The position numbers and the translations under genes were made by a program. Of a stretch of 6,792 bases of DNA, positions 1 through 6,307 are shown in pieces. Source of the DNA: Actinomycetota bacterium (GTDB taxonomy: Bacteria > Actinomycetota > Actinomycetes > Mycobacteriales > Jatrophihabitantaceae); NCBI GenBank assembly GCA_019241805.1, contig JAFAWL010000310.1, positions 1 to 6,792 of the forward strand, in the 5' to 3' direction. Below the pieces are notes generated by a model. The model ran no database searches, was not told the origin of the DNA, and saw only the letters and a program-made list of their open reading frames with translations. How positions within the stretch are numbered: position 1 is the stretch's first letter; every line of letters starts with the position of its first letter.

Positions 1-11
1 GGGAGTGCGTC

Positions 12-1442
12 ATGAGCCGCAAGGTGCAGAACGTCATCGCCGGCGAATCGGTCGATTCGGTCAGCGGTGCGACCGCGGATCTGATCGACCCGTCGACCGG
101 CGAGGTGTTCGGCACCGCGCCGCTGTCGGGGGCCGAGGACGTCGACCGCGCCTACGCGGCTGCCGCGGGAGCGTTCGAGAGTTGGCGCGATGCCACACCG
201 AGCGAGCGCCAACGGGCCCTGCTCAAATTCGCCGACGCGCTCGAAGCCCGCGCGGACGAACTGGTCGCGGCCGAATCGGAGAACACCGGCAAGCCGATCG
301 AGCTGACGATGTCGGAAGAGATTCCGCCGATGATCGATCAGATCCGATTTTTCGCCGGGGCCGCCCGCCTGCTCGAAGGCCGAAGCGCCGGCGAGTACAT
401 GAGCGGCTACACCTCTTATGTCCGGCGCGAGCCGGTCGGTGTGGTCGGCCAGGTCGCGCCGTGGAACTACCCGATGATGATGGCGGTCTGGAAGTTCGCC
501 CCGGCGCTGGCGGCCGGCAATACCGTCGTGCTCAAGCCCAGCGACACCACGCCGGTGTCGAGTTCGCTCATGGCCGAGATCGCGACCGAATTCTTTCCCC
601 CCGGTGTGTTCAACGTCGTCTGCGGCGATCGAGACACCGGCCGAGCGCTCGTCGCCCACCGCACGCCGGCCATGGTTTCGATCACCGGCTCGACCCGCGC
701 CGGTATGCAGGTCGCCGAGGCCGCGGCGCGCGATCTCAAGCGCACACACCTCGAACTGGGCGGCAAGGCGCCCGTGATCGTGTTCGATGACGCCGACATC
801 GAGAACGCGGCCGAGAACATCGCAGTCGCCGGCTACTTCAATGCCGGCCAGGACTGCACGGCGGCTACACGGGTGCTCGTCGGACCGCGTATCGCCGCGG
901 ACTTCGCCGATGCGCTCGCCGAACAGGCTCGCAATACCCGCACGGGGCCGCCGTCGGACGGCGACGTGTTGTACGGGCCGCTGAACAACCTCAATCAGCT
1001 CGACCGGGTCGGCGGCGTTCTCGGTCGGCTACCCGATCACGCCCGGGTGCTTGCCGGCGGCTCGCGCCAGGGCGAGCGGGGCTACTTCTGGGAACCGACC
1101 GTCGTGTCGGATCTCCGGCAGACCGACGAAGCGGTGCAGGAGGAGATTTTCGGCCCGGTCATCACCGTTCAGCAGTTCACCGACGAGGATGAGGCGGTGC
1201 GCTGGGCCAACGACGTGCAGTACGGACTGGCCTCAAGTGTCTGGACCAAGGATCACGGCCGGGCGATGCGGGTCTCGCGACGCCTCGATTTCGGCTGCGT
1301 CTGGGTGAACTGTCACATCCCCCTGGTCGCCGAGATGCCACACGGCGGATTCAAGCATTCGGGATACGGCAAGGACCTCTCGGTCTACGGTCTGGAGGAC
1401 TACACCCGGGTCAAGCACGTCATGCACAACATCGATTTCTGA
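12..1442 (+). CDS. patD: Gamma-aminobutyraldehyde dehydrogenase, PatD-like (NAD-dependent aldehyde dehydrogenase superfamily)
   Basis: Predicted to oxidise 4-aminobutyraldehyde to 4-aminobutyrate (GABA) with NAD+ in the cytosol, a late step of putrescine degradation. The 476-residue protein is full length for the family (E. coli PatD has about 474). Visible catalytic features are APWNYP at 149-154 with the oxyanion Asn152, LELGGK at 247-252 with the general-base Glu248, GQDC with the nucleophile Cys282, and EIFGP with Glu378 and Phe380. Long stretches read like remembered E. coli PatD, for example GGKAPVIVFDDADIE, NAGQDCTAA, YGLASSVWTKD and SGYGKD near the C-terminus. This favours aminobutyraldehyde over a generic or betaine aldehyde substrate. 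The ATG start has GGAG at 2-5, six bases upstream. A frame open from base 1 ends at TGA 13-15, so an upstream gene could overlap by ATGA, but too little is visible to claim it. gabT follows 54 bp downstream. Family assignment is very sure, exact substrate probable. Confidence 0.9.
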   Translation: MSRKVQNVIAGESVDSVSGATADLIDPSTGEVFGTAPLSGAEDVDRAYAAAAGAFESWRDATPSERQRALLKFADALEARADELVAAESENTGKPIELTMSEEIPPMIDQIRFFAGAARLLEGRSAGEYMSGYTSYVRREPVGVVGQVAPWNYPMMMAVWKFAPALAAGNTVVLKPSDTTPVSSSLMAEIATEFFPPGVFNVVCGDRDTGRALVAHRTPAMVSITGSTRAGMQVAEAAARDLKRTHLELGGKAPVIVFDDADIENAAENIAVAGYFNAGQDCTAATRVLVGPRIAADFADALAEQARNTRTGPPSDGDVLYGPLNNLNQLDRVGGVLGRLPDHARVLAGGSRQGERGYFWEPTVVSDLRQTDEAVQEEIFGPVITVQQFTDEDEAVRWANDVQYGLASSVWTKDHGRAMRVSRRLDFGCVWVNCHIPLVAEMPHGGFKHSGYGKDLSVYGLEDYTRVKHVMHNIDF

Positions 1443-1483
1443 CTGACGAACCGGCCCCCGCCGGAATCGAGATCGACTGATGC

Positions 1484-1489
1484 GGAGGA
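1484..1489 (+). promoter_or_regulatory. Ribosome binding site of gabT
   Basis: GGAGGA lies seven bases before the ATG at 1497. It is the strongest Shine-Dalgarno match beside any intact gene here and fixes the gabT start. The rest of the 54-bp spacer shows only a weak CCGG-N6-CCGG inverted repeat (1451-1464) and no terminator, which fits co-transcription with the upstream dehydrogenase. Confidence 0.75.
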
Positions 1490-1496
1490 ACTGACG

Positions 1497-2828
1497 ATGG
1501 TCGAGCAGCAGCGCCGGTTGCGCACCGAGATTCCCGGTCCGCGCTCGAACGAGTTGCATGCCCGCAAGCAGGCGGCCGTGGCGGCCGGGGTCGGCACGAC
1601 ACTTCCGGTGTACATCGAACGTGCCGGCGGCGGTATCGCCATGGACGTCGACGGCAACCAGCTGATCGACTTCGGCTCCGGCATTGCCGTGACCTCGGTC
1701 GGCAACGCCGCGCCGCGAGTCGTGTCGTCGGTGCAGGCGCAGGTCTCGGATTTCACGCACACCTGCTTCACGATCACGCCGTACGAGGAGTACGTCGCCG
1801 TCGCCGAGAAGCTGAACGAGTTGACGCCCGGTGATCACGAGAAGCGCTCGGTGCTACTCAACTCAGGCGCCGAGGCCGTCGAGAATGCCGTGAAGATTGC
1901 ACGAGCGGCCACCGGTCGCGCATCGATCGTCGCCTTCGATCACGCCTACCACGGCCGCACGAACCTCACGATGGCGTTGACGGCGAAAAGCATGCCCTAC
2001 AAGCACCGCTTCGGCCCGTTCGCCTCGGAGATCTACCGCGTGCCGATGGCCTATCCGTTCCGCTGGCCCACCGGTCCGGAGAACTGCGCTGACGAGGCGT
2101 TCGCGACGTTCACCTCGCAGGTGCACGCCCAGATCGGCGAGTCGAACACCGCCGCGGTGATCATCGAGCCGATCCAGGGCGAGGGCGGCTTCATCGTGCC
2201 GGCGCCCGGGTTCCTGCGAATGGTCGCCCAGTGGTGCGCGGCCAACGACATCTTGCTGATCGCCGACGAGATCCAGTCGGGCTTCTGTCGCACCGGAGAC
2301 TGGTTCGCCTGCGAGTTCGAGGGCATCGTCCCGGACATCGTCACGACCGCCAAGGGAATCGCCGGCGGGCTGCCGTTGGCCGCCGTCACCGGCCGGGCGG
2401 ACGTCATGGACGCGGTGCACGCCGGCGGCCTCGGGGGCACCTACGGCGGCAATCCGGTCGCCTGCGCGGCTGCTCTGGCCGCGATCGAGACGATGGCGGT
2501 CGAGGATCTCTGCGGTGCGGCCAAGCACATCGAATCGATCATGTTGCCGCGGTTGCGGACGCTGGCCGAGAAGTACGGCGTGATCGGCGACGTGCGCGGG
2601 CGCGGCGCCATGCTCGCGATCGAGTTGGTCGCTGACGTGGGCTCTAGGGAGCCGAATCCGGACCTGACCTCGGCGATCTCAGCTGCGTGCCACCGCGAGG
2701 GGCTGATTACGCTCACCGCCGGGACTTTCAACAACGTCCTGCGGTTCCTGCCGCCGCTGGTCATCGGCGAGGCCTTGGTGCAGGAGGGCATGGACATCAT
2801 GGAGTCGGCCTTCGCCGCCACTGCGTGA
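1497..2828 (+). CDS. gabT: 4-aminobutyrate aminotransferase (GABA transaminase)
   Basis: PLP-dependent class III aminotransferase (fold type I) predicted to convert GABA plus 2-oxoglutarate to succinate semialdehyde plus glutamate in the cytosol. The 443 residues match actinobacterial GabT in length. Visible features are NSGAEAVE at 122-129 (cofactor phosphate site), YHGR at 151-154 (beside the cofactor ring), EPIQGEGG at 224-231, ADEIQSG with Asp257 (pyridine nitrogen), TTAKGIAGG with the Schiff-base Lys286, and LRFLPPL with Arg416, which matches the substrate-carboxylate arginine of E. coli GabT. The N-terminal EIPGPRS and the block FDHAYHGRTNLTMALTAKS agree with remembered mycobacterial GabT, so an ornithine or acetylornithine transaminase is less likely. 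With the PatD-like gene before it, the pair would carry aminobutyraldehyde to succinate semialdehyde. No gabD is present, so the last step must be encoded elsewhere or upstream. Confidence 0.93.
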   Translation: MVEQQRRLRTEIPGPRSNELHARKQAAVAAGVGTTLPVYIERAGGGIAMDVDGNQLIDFGSGIAVTSVGNAAPRVVSSVQAQVSDFTHTCFTITPYEEYVAVAEKLNELTPGDHEKRSVLLNSGAEAVENAVKIARAATGRASIVAFDHAYHGRTNLTMALTAKSMPYKHRFGPFASEIYRVPMAYPFRWPTGPENCADEAFATFTSQVHAQIGESNTAAVIIEPIQGEGGFIVPAPGFLRMVAQWCAANDILLIADEIQSGFCRTGDWFACEFEGIVPDIVTTAKGIAGGLPLAAVTGRADVMDAVHAGGLGGTYGGNPVACAAALAAIETMAVEDLCGAAKHIESIMLPRLRTLAEKYGVIGDVRGRGAMLAIELVADVGSREPNPDLTSAISAACHREGLITLTAGTFNNVLRFLPPLVIGEALVQEGMDIMESAFAATA

Positions 2829-2897
2829 TCCCGGCGTTCTAGGCGCCAAGGGCCCCCGTAGGGCTGAGAGGCGGCAATTCGGCGCGGTCGCGGCCGG

Positions 2898-2903
2898 TAT
2901 CCT
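2898..2903 (+). promoter_or_regulatory. Possible -10 element of the lysC-asd promoter
   Basis: TATCCT fits the actinobacterial TANNNT -10 consensus and lies 36 bases before the lysC GTG in the 111-bp gap after gabT. No good -35 hexamer is seen at the usual distance. The gap holds no convincing terminator hairpin and is too short for a lysine riboswitch. The change of pathway between gabT and lysC argues for a separate promoter, but the site is a guess from consensus. Confidence 0.3.
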
Positions 2904-2939
2904 GTATGCGGTTGCTGGTTCGCGCGAAGGGATCGTCAG

Positions 2940-4208
2940 GTGGGGCTCGTCGTACAGAAGTACGGCGGTTCGTCCGTCGCCGACGCCGAGCGCATCAAGC
3001 GCGTCGCCGAGCGGGTGGTCGCCACTCGCCGGGCCGGCGACGACGTCGTCGTGGTCGTCTCGGCCATGGGCGACACCACCGACGAGTTGATCGATCTCGC
3101 CCAGCAGATCGTGCCCGTCCCGTCCGGACGCGAGTTCGACATGCTGCTGACCGCGGGCGAGCGGATCTCGATGGCGCTGCTGGCGATGGCCATTCACTCG
3201 CTCGGCTACCCCGCCGAATCGTTCACCGGTTCGCAGGCGGGCGTGCTCACGACGTCCTCACACGGTCGCGCACGCATCGTGAACATCACCCCCGGTCGGG
3301 TCGAGGACAGCGTCGCCACCGGCAACGTGGCCATCGTCGCCGGTTTCCAGGGGGTGAGCCCGGACACGAAGAACGTCACCACACTGGGCCGGGGCGGCTC
3401 CGACACCACCGCGGTCGCGCTGGCCGCCGCGCTGAAGGCCGACGTCTGCGAGATCTACACGGACGTCGACGGTGTGTTCAGCGCCGACCCGCGCATCGTT
3501 CCGAACGCACGTCGGCTGGAGACCGTCACCTACGAGGAGATGCTCGAGCTCGCGGCGTGCGGGGCGAAGATCCTGCACCTGCGCTCGGTCGAGTACGGCC
3601 GGCGCTACGGCGTTCCGATTCACGTTCGCTCGTCGTTCTCGACCAAGCCCGGCACATCGGTGACGGGCACCATAGAGGGGTTGGCAGTGGAAGACGCGAT
3701 CATCAGCGGAGTCGCCCACGACCGGAGCGAGGCCAAGGTCACCGTGGTCGGGGTGCCGGATAAGCCGGGCGAGGCGGCCGCGATCTTCCGCGAGCTGGCC
3801 GCCGCTGAGATCAACCTCGACATGATCGTGCAGAACGTCCAGACCAAGGGCACCGGTCGCACCGACGTCTCGTTCACATTACCCAAGAGCGACGGCCCGT
3901 CGGCTCTGCAGACGCTGAAGCGCTCCCAGCCGGAGATCGGATTCGAGGAGCTGCTCTACGACGACCACGTCGGCAAGTTGTCGTTGATCGGTGCTGGTAT
4001 GCGTTCACATCCTGGTGTGTCGGCAACCTTCTTCAACGCCTTGGCCGACGCCGGCGTCAACGTGGAAATGATCTCCACATCGGAGATCCGGATCTCGGTG
4101 GTATGCCGCGACACCGAACTGGACGTTGCCGTCCGCGCGGTGCACGACGCCTTCCAGCTCGGCTCGGACGACGGTGATGCCGTCGTCTACGGCGGGACCG
4201 GTCGATGA
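2940..4208 (+). CDS. lysC: Aspartate kinase, alpha subunit (full-length product)
   Basis: Phosphorylates L-aspartate with ATP to 4-phospho-L-aspartate, the committed step to lysine/diaminopimelate, threonine, methionine and isoleucine. The 422 residues are nearly the same length as C. glutamicum LysC (421). Amino-acid kinase domain spans about 1-245: KYGGSS at 7-12, FTGSQAGVLT, the GRGGSDTTA nucleotide/substrate loop, YTDVDGV and ADPRIVPNA. Two ACT domains fill about 260-420, with DKPGEAA at 274-280, QNV at 298-300 and STSEIRISV near the C-terminus. The GTG start is chosen because MGLVVQKYGGSS aligns without gap to the corynebacterial N-terminus, and GAAGG at 2926-2930 lies nine bases upstream. 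It overlaps asd by four bases. Feedback control by lysine plus threonine is expected for the family, but residues 301 and 311 differ from the C. glutamicum enzyme. The gene is also called ask. Confidence 0.96.
   Translation: MGLVVQKYGGSSVADAERIKRVAERVVATRRAGDDVVVVVSAMGDTTDELIDLAQQIVPVPSGREFDMLLTAGERISMALLAMAIHSLGYPAESFTGSQAGVLTTSSHGRARIVNITPGRVEDSVATGNVAIVAGFQGVSPDTKNVTTLGRGGSDTTAVALAAALKADVCEIYTDVDGVFSADPRIVPNARRLETVTYEEMLELAACGAKILHLRSVEYGRRYGVPIHVRSSFSTKPGTSVTGTIEGLAVEDAIISGVAHDRSEAKVTVVGVPDKPGEAAAIFRELAAAEINLDMIVQNVQTKGTGRTDVSFTLPKSDGPSALQTLKRSQPEIGFEELLYDDHVGKLSLIGAGMRSHPGVSATFFNALADAGVNVEMISTSEIRISVVCRDTELDVAVRAVHDAFQLGSDDGDAVVYGGTGR
3674..3680 (+). promoter_or_regulatory. Internal ribosome binding site for the aspartate kinase beta subunit
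   Basis: AGAGGGG inside lysC, in the linker between kinase and ACT domains, stands six bases before an in-frame GTG at codon 250. Strength and spacing suit translation initiation, and the place matches the known beta-subunit start of C. glutamicum lysC. Confidence 0.7.
3687..4208 (+). CDS. lysC: Aspartate kinase beta subunit, nested in-frame start within lysC
   Basis: A 173-residue product identical to residues 250-422 of the alpha subunit, starting at an internal GTG (first residues M/V-EDAIISGVAHD). It contains only the paired ACT domains, so it has no kinase activity. In Corynebacterium and several other bacteria, alpha and beta assemble into an alpha2-beta2 enzyme whose allosteric sites form at the ACT interfaces. 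The GTG falls at the same codon number (250) as the C. glutamicum beta start (beta there has 172 residues), and a good ribosome site precedes it at 3674-3680. What is seen is the start signal and the alignment position. That both proteins are made is inferred from the family. Confidence 0.78.
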   Translation: MEDAIISGVAHDRSEAKVTVVGVPDKPGEAAAIFRELAAAEINLDMIVQNVQTKGTGRTDVSFTLPKSDGPSALQTLKRSQPEIGFEELLYDDHVGKLSLIGAGMRSHPGVSATFFNALADAGVNVEMISTSEIRISVVCRDTELDVAVRAVHDAFQLGSDDGDAVVYGGTGR

Positions 4209-5245
4209 GCACCAGTCTGCGCGTCGGCGTCGTCGGGGCGACCGGTCAGGTCGGTGGCGTGATGCGGCGCATTCTGGCCGAGCGCTCGTTTCCCATCGCC
4301 GACATCCGTTATTTCGCCTCGGCGCGCTCGGCCGGCACGACCCTGCCGTGGGAGGGAGTGGACGTCCGCGTCGAGGACGCCGCCGTCGCTGATCCCTCCG
4401 GTCTTGACATCGCCCTGTTTTCGGCCGGCGGTGCCGGCTCCCGCGAACTGGCCCCGCGCTTCGCCGCCGCCGGCGTAACCGTGATCGACAATTCATCGGC
4501 CTGGCGGATGGATCCTGACGTGCCGCTGGTGGTAGCCGAGGTCAACGGCGGCGAAATCCACAATGCTCCCAAGGGAATCATCGCCAACCCGAACTGCACG
4601 ACGATGGCGGCCATGCCGGTGCTGAAGCCGTTGCACGACGAGGCCGGACTCGTGCGAATGATCGCCTCGACGTACCAAGCAGTGTCGGGGAGCGGACTCA
4701 GCGGCGTCGACGAGCTCGACAAGCAGGTGCGTCAGGTCGTGGACCGCGCCGCCGAACTGACGCACGACGGAGCGGCGGTGCAGTTCCCCGAGCCGGTGAA
4801 GTACGTGCGGCCGATCGCGTTCAACGTCCTGCCGCTCGCCGGTTCGATCGTCGACGACGGCCGGTTCGAAACCGACGAGGAGCAGAAGCTGCGCAACGAG
4901 TCGCGCAAGATCCTGGGCATCCCATCGCTGATGGTGTCCGGTACGTGCGTTCGGGTTCCGGTCTTCACCGGGCACTCGCTGTCGCTCAACGTGGAGTTCG
5001 CGCGGCCGCTGTCGCCGGCCCGGGCAACGGAGCTGCTCGCCTCCGCCGCGGGCGTCGTAGTCACCGACGTGCCTAACCCGTTGCAGGCCGCGGGCGCCGA
5101 CCCGAGCTTCGTCGGTCGCATCCGGCAGGACGACGGGGTGCCGGACGGTCGCGGACTGGCGCTGTTCGTCAGCAACGACAACCTGCGCAAGGGGGCGGCG
5201 CTCAATGCCGTGCAGATCGCCGAACTGGTCGCGGCGGCGCGCTGA
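4205..5245 (+). CDS. asd: Aspartate-semialdehyde dehydrogenase
   Basis: Reduces 4-phospho-L-aspartate to L-aspartate-4-semialdehyde with NADPH, directly after aspartate kinase, at the branch point to diaminopimelate/lysine and to homoserine. The 346 residues match mycobacterial Asd (about 345). Visible features are the Rossmann glycine motif GATGQVG at 11-17, PNCTT with the nucleophile Cys131, TYQAVSGSG with Gln158, and TCVRVPVFTGHS with the substrate-binding Arg250 and the general base His257. The ATG lies in an ATGA overlap with the lysC stop, with a weak GGCGGGA site at 4191-4197, which points to translational coupling. The stop is followed by 27 bp and then the convergent def gene. No obvious terminator hairpin is seen between them. 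Confidence 0.96.
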   Translation: MSTSLRVGVVGATGQVGGVMRRILAERSFPIADIRYFASARSAGTTLPWEGVDVRVEDAAVADPSGLDIALFSAGGAGSRELAPRFAAAGVTVIDNSSAWRMDPDVPLVVAEVNGGEIHNAPKGIIANPNCTTMAAMPVLKPLHDEAGLVRMIASTYQAVSGSGLSGVDELDKQVRQVVDRAAELTHDGAAVQFPEPVKYVRPIAFNVLPLAGSIVDDGRFETDEEQKLRNESRKILGIPSLMVSGTCVRVPVFTGHSLSLNVEFARPLSPARATELLASAAGVVVTDVPNPLQAAGADPSFVGRIRQDDGVPDGRGLALFVSNDNLRKGAALNAVQIAELVAAAR

Positions 5246-5272
5246 CGCCCGGCCGCCCCTAACCCGAACCGA

Positions 5273-5791
5273 TCAAACAGCGTTCCAGTCGTACGGCTCC
5301 ATGTCGCGCAGCACCCGCCGGCGCCGGTTGCGGGGCAGGTGATCGATGAACAGGATCCCCGACAGGTGCTCGGTTTCGTGCAGCAGGCACCGAGCGAAGA
5401 AGCCGGTGCCGCTTACTTCTTGCTCGGTGCCGTCCTTGTCGACTCCGCGCACGGTCACTTCCGACGGCCGCTCGAGTTCGTGGTAGGGACCGGGCACAGA
5501 CAGGCACCCTTCTTCGCCGGCGTCGGCCGGCCCGCCGGTGAAGGCGACGACCGGGTTCACCACGTGCCCGATCTGCCGCTCCCCGCTGGCATCGGGGCAG
5601 TCGTAGACGAAGACGGCCAGGTCGACGCCGATCTGTGTCGCGGCCAATCCCACACCCTCGGCGACGTACATCGAGGCGAACATATCCTCGATCAGCTGCG
5701 CCAGCGCATCGTCGAACTCCGTCACCGGCCGGCACGAGGTGTGCAGAACCGGATCGCCGACCACTCTGATCTTCCTGGGAGTTCCCGCCAC
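5273..5791 (-). CDS. def: Peptide deformylase
   Basis: Removes the formyl group from the N-terminal methionine of nascent proteins at the ribosome exit; a metal-dependent hydrolase. The 172 residues show all three family motifs: GVGLAATQIG at 46-55, EEGCLSVP at 93-100 with the metal ligand Cys96, and HETEH at 138-142 with metal ligands His138 and His142 and catalytic Glu139. Residue 141 is Glu where the family commonly has Asp. The basic patch RNRRRR (154-159) resembles C-terminal helices of other actinobacterial deformylases. The GTG start at 5791 is preferred because family members keep several residues before the IRVVGDPVLH strand. A later in-frame GTG (residue 10) has a better upstream AGGAAG but would cut into that strand. 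The chosen start has no normally spaced Shine-Dalgarno but has a leaderless-type promoter. The gene stands alone, tail to tail with asd. Confidence 0.95.
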   Translation of the reverse strand: MAGTPRKIRVVGDPVLHTSCRPVTEFDDALAQLIEDMFASMYVAEGVGLAATQIGVDLAVFVYDCPDASGERQIGHVVNPVVAFTGGPADAGEEGCLSVPGPYHELERPSEVTVRGVDKDGTEQEVSGTGFFARCLLHETEHLSGILFIDHLPRNRRRRVLRDMEPYDWNAV

Positions 5792-5798
5792 GCCCTAG

Positions 5799-5804
5799 AG
5801 GTTA
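5799..5804 (-). promoter_or_regulatory. Probable -10 element of a leaderless def promoter
   Basis: On the minus strand TAACCT (TANNNT consensus) is followed by seven bases and then the GTG of def. Transcription would then begin at or next to the start codon. This fits the lack of a usable Shine-Dalgarno and the frequency of leaderless mRNAs in actinobacteria. No clear -35 is visible. A short inverted repeat GAGGT-N9-ACCTC (5798-5816) overlaps it. Confidence 0.4.
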
Positions 5805-5902
5805 AGGGACCACCTCGATACCAGTTTCGCGGCGCCTAACGTCGTCGCCGAGCCCTTCGGGCGGGTCCCCAGTGACCGTTTGGCAGATCGCGCTCCTTCC
5901 TT

Positions 5903-6136
5903 CTAATTCGGCCTTTCGCTAGGGCGGTCGTTTGACGTCGTGGTTGTGCGCGGTGTTGTGGATGGGTGTTTGTTGGGGGCGAGCCAGGCGAGTGGCCGCC
6001 AGCGCGGTACGCCGTCGGTGATGGTGCTCGGCCACAGCTTCAGGGCCCGGCGCGTGTCCTTCGCCCTTAGTGGCATCACCACCGCGGCCAATAGTCCGGT
6101 CGCCTCATTAAGCCTCGTGCAAGGCGCTGTTTTCCA
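5903..6136 (-). pseudogene. Possible gene remnant with coding-like codon bias, family unknown
   Basis: The frame is open from after a TAA at 6139-6137 to a TAG at 5905-5903. Between 6109 and 5972 it reads NEATGLLAAVV, then MPLRAKDTRRALKLW, then PRWRPLAWLAPN. By hand count 39 of 46 codons there end in G or C, like the intact genes and unlike other frames of the gap. Beyond 5972 it turns into a Pro/Thr-rich tail with poor codon bias. Only TTG (6091), GTG (6082, 6079) or ATG (6076) could start it, with no good ribosome site. I do not recognise the family. A fragment of a mobile-element protein is possible but unproven, and a chance open frame in GC-rich DNA remains possible. Confidence 0.25.
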
Positions 6137-6175
6137 TTATTCGTTCTCACCGCAGACACGGAGGTTGCCCCGGAA

Positions 6176-6307
6176 ATGCGCTGGGGTGGCACAGGAGGTG
6201 ACGGCTACCAGGCCGTGGCGGAACTCGCCTCTGACAGCTTGCACACGACCGGCGCTGCGTATCAGTTGAGGCCGGGCGGTTCCTCAGCCTGGATTCCGAA
6301 GCGGTAA
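6176..6307 (+). CDS. Possible small ORF, 43 residues, unassigned
   Basis: An ATG follows GGAGG (6160-6164) by eleven bases and opens a 43-residue frame beginning MRWGGTGGDGYQAVAELASD and ending WIPKR. It is glycine-rich at the start and has no membrane segment or motif I know. Codon third positions are less GC-biased than in the intact genes. The frame stays open upstream to 6095, so it may also be part of a broken longer gene. Kept as a weak candidate only. Confidence 0.15.
   Translation: MRWGGTGGDGYQAVAELASDSLHTTGAAYQLRPGGSSAWIPKR

Noticed and set aside
467..820. Antisense open frame opposite the PatD-like gene
   Set aside because: It lies wholly over conserved ALDH motifs; long antisense frames are expected opposite genes with strong third-position GC bias, and it has no motif or start signal.
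1863..2528. 221-codon antisense open frame opposite gabT
   Set aside because: Low-complexity Arg/Gly/Asp-rich translation typical of a shadow; the sense strand carries the PLP motifs in this interval.
2829..2939. Lysine riboswitch or terminator between gabT and lysC
   Set aside because: 111 bp is too short for a lysine riboswitch with expression platform, and only weak four-base stems are seen.
2906..3763. 285-codon plus-strand frame overlapping lysC
   Set aside because: Arg-rich shadow frame; the lysC frame holds all aspartate kinase motifs.
5339..5839. Plus-strand open frame opposite def
   Set aside because: Antisense to the three deformylase motifs, with no ribosome site or known domain.
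5848..5864. Hairpin GCCC-TTC-GGGC as a rho-independent terminator
   Set aside because: The stem is short and no T-run follows on either strand; it also lies upstream of def, not after a gene.
5932..5962. TTGACG resembling a -35 element on the plus strand
   Set aside because: No TANNNT -10 follows at 16-19 bases and no gene lies downstream on that strand.
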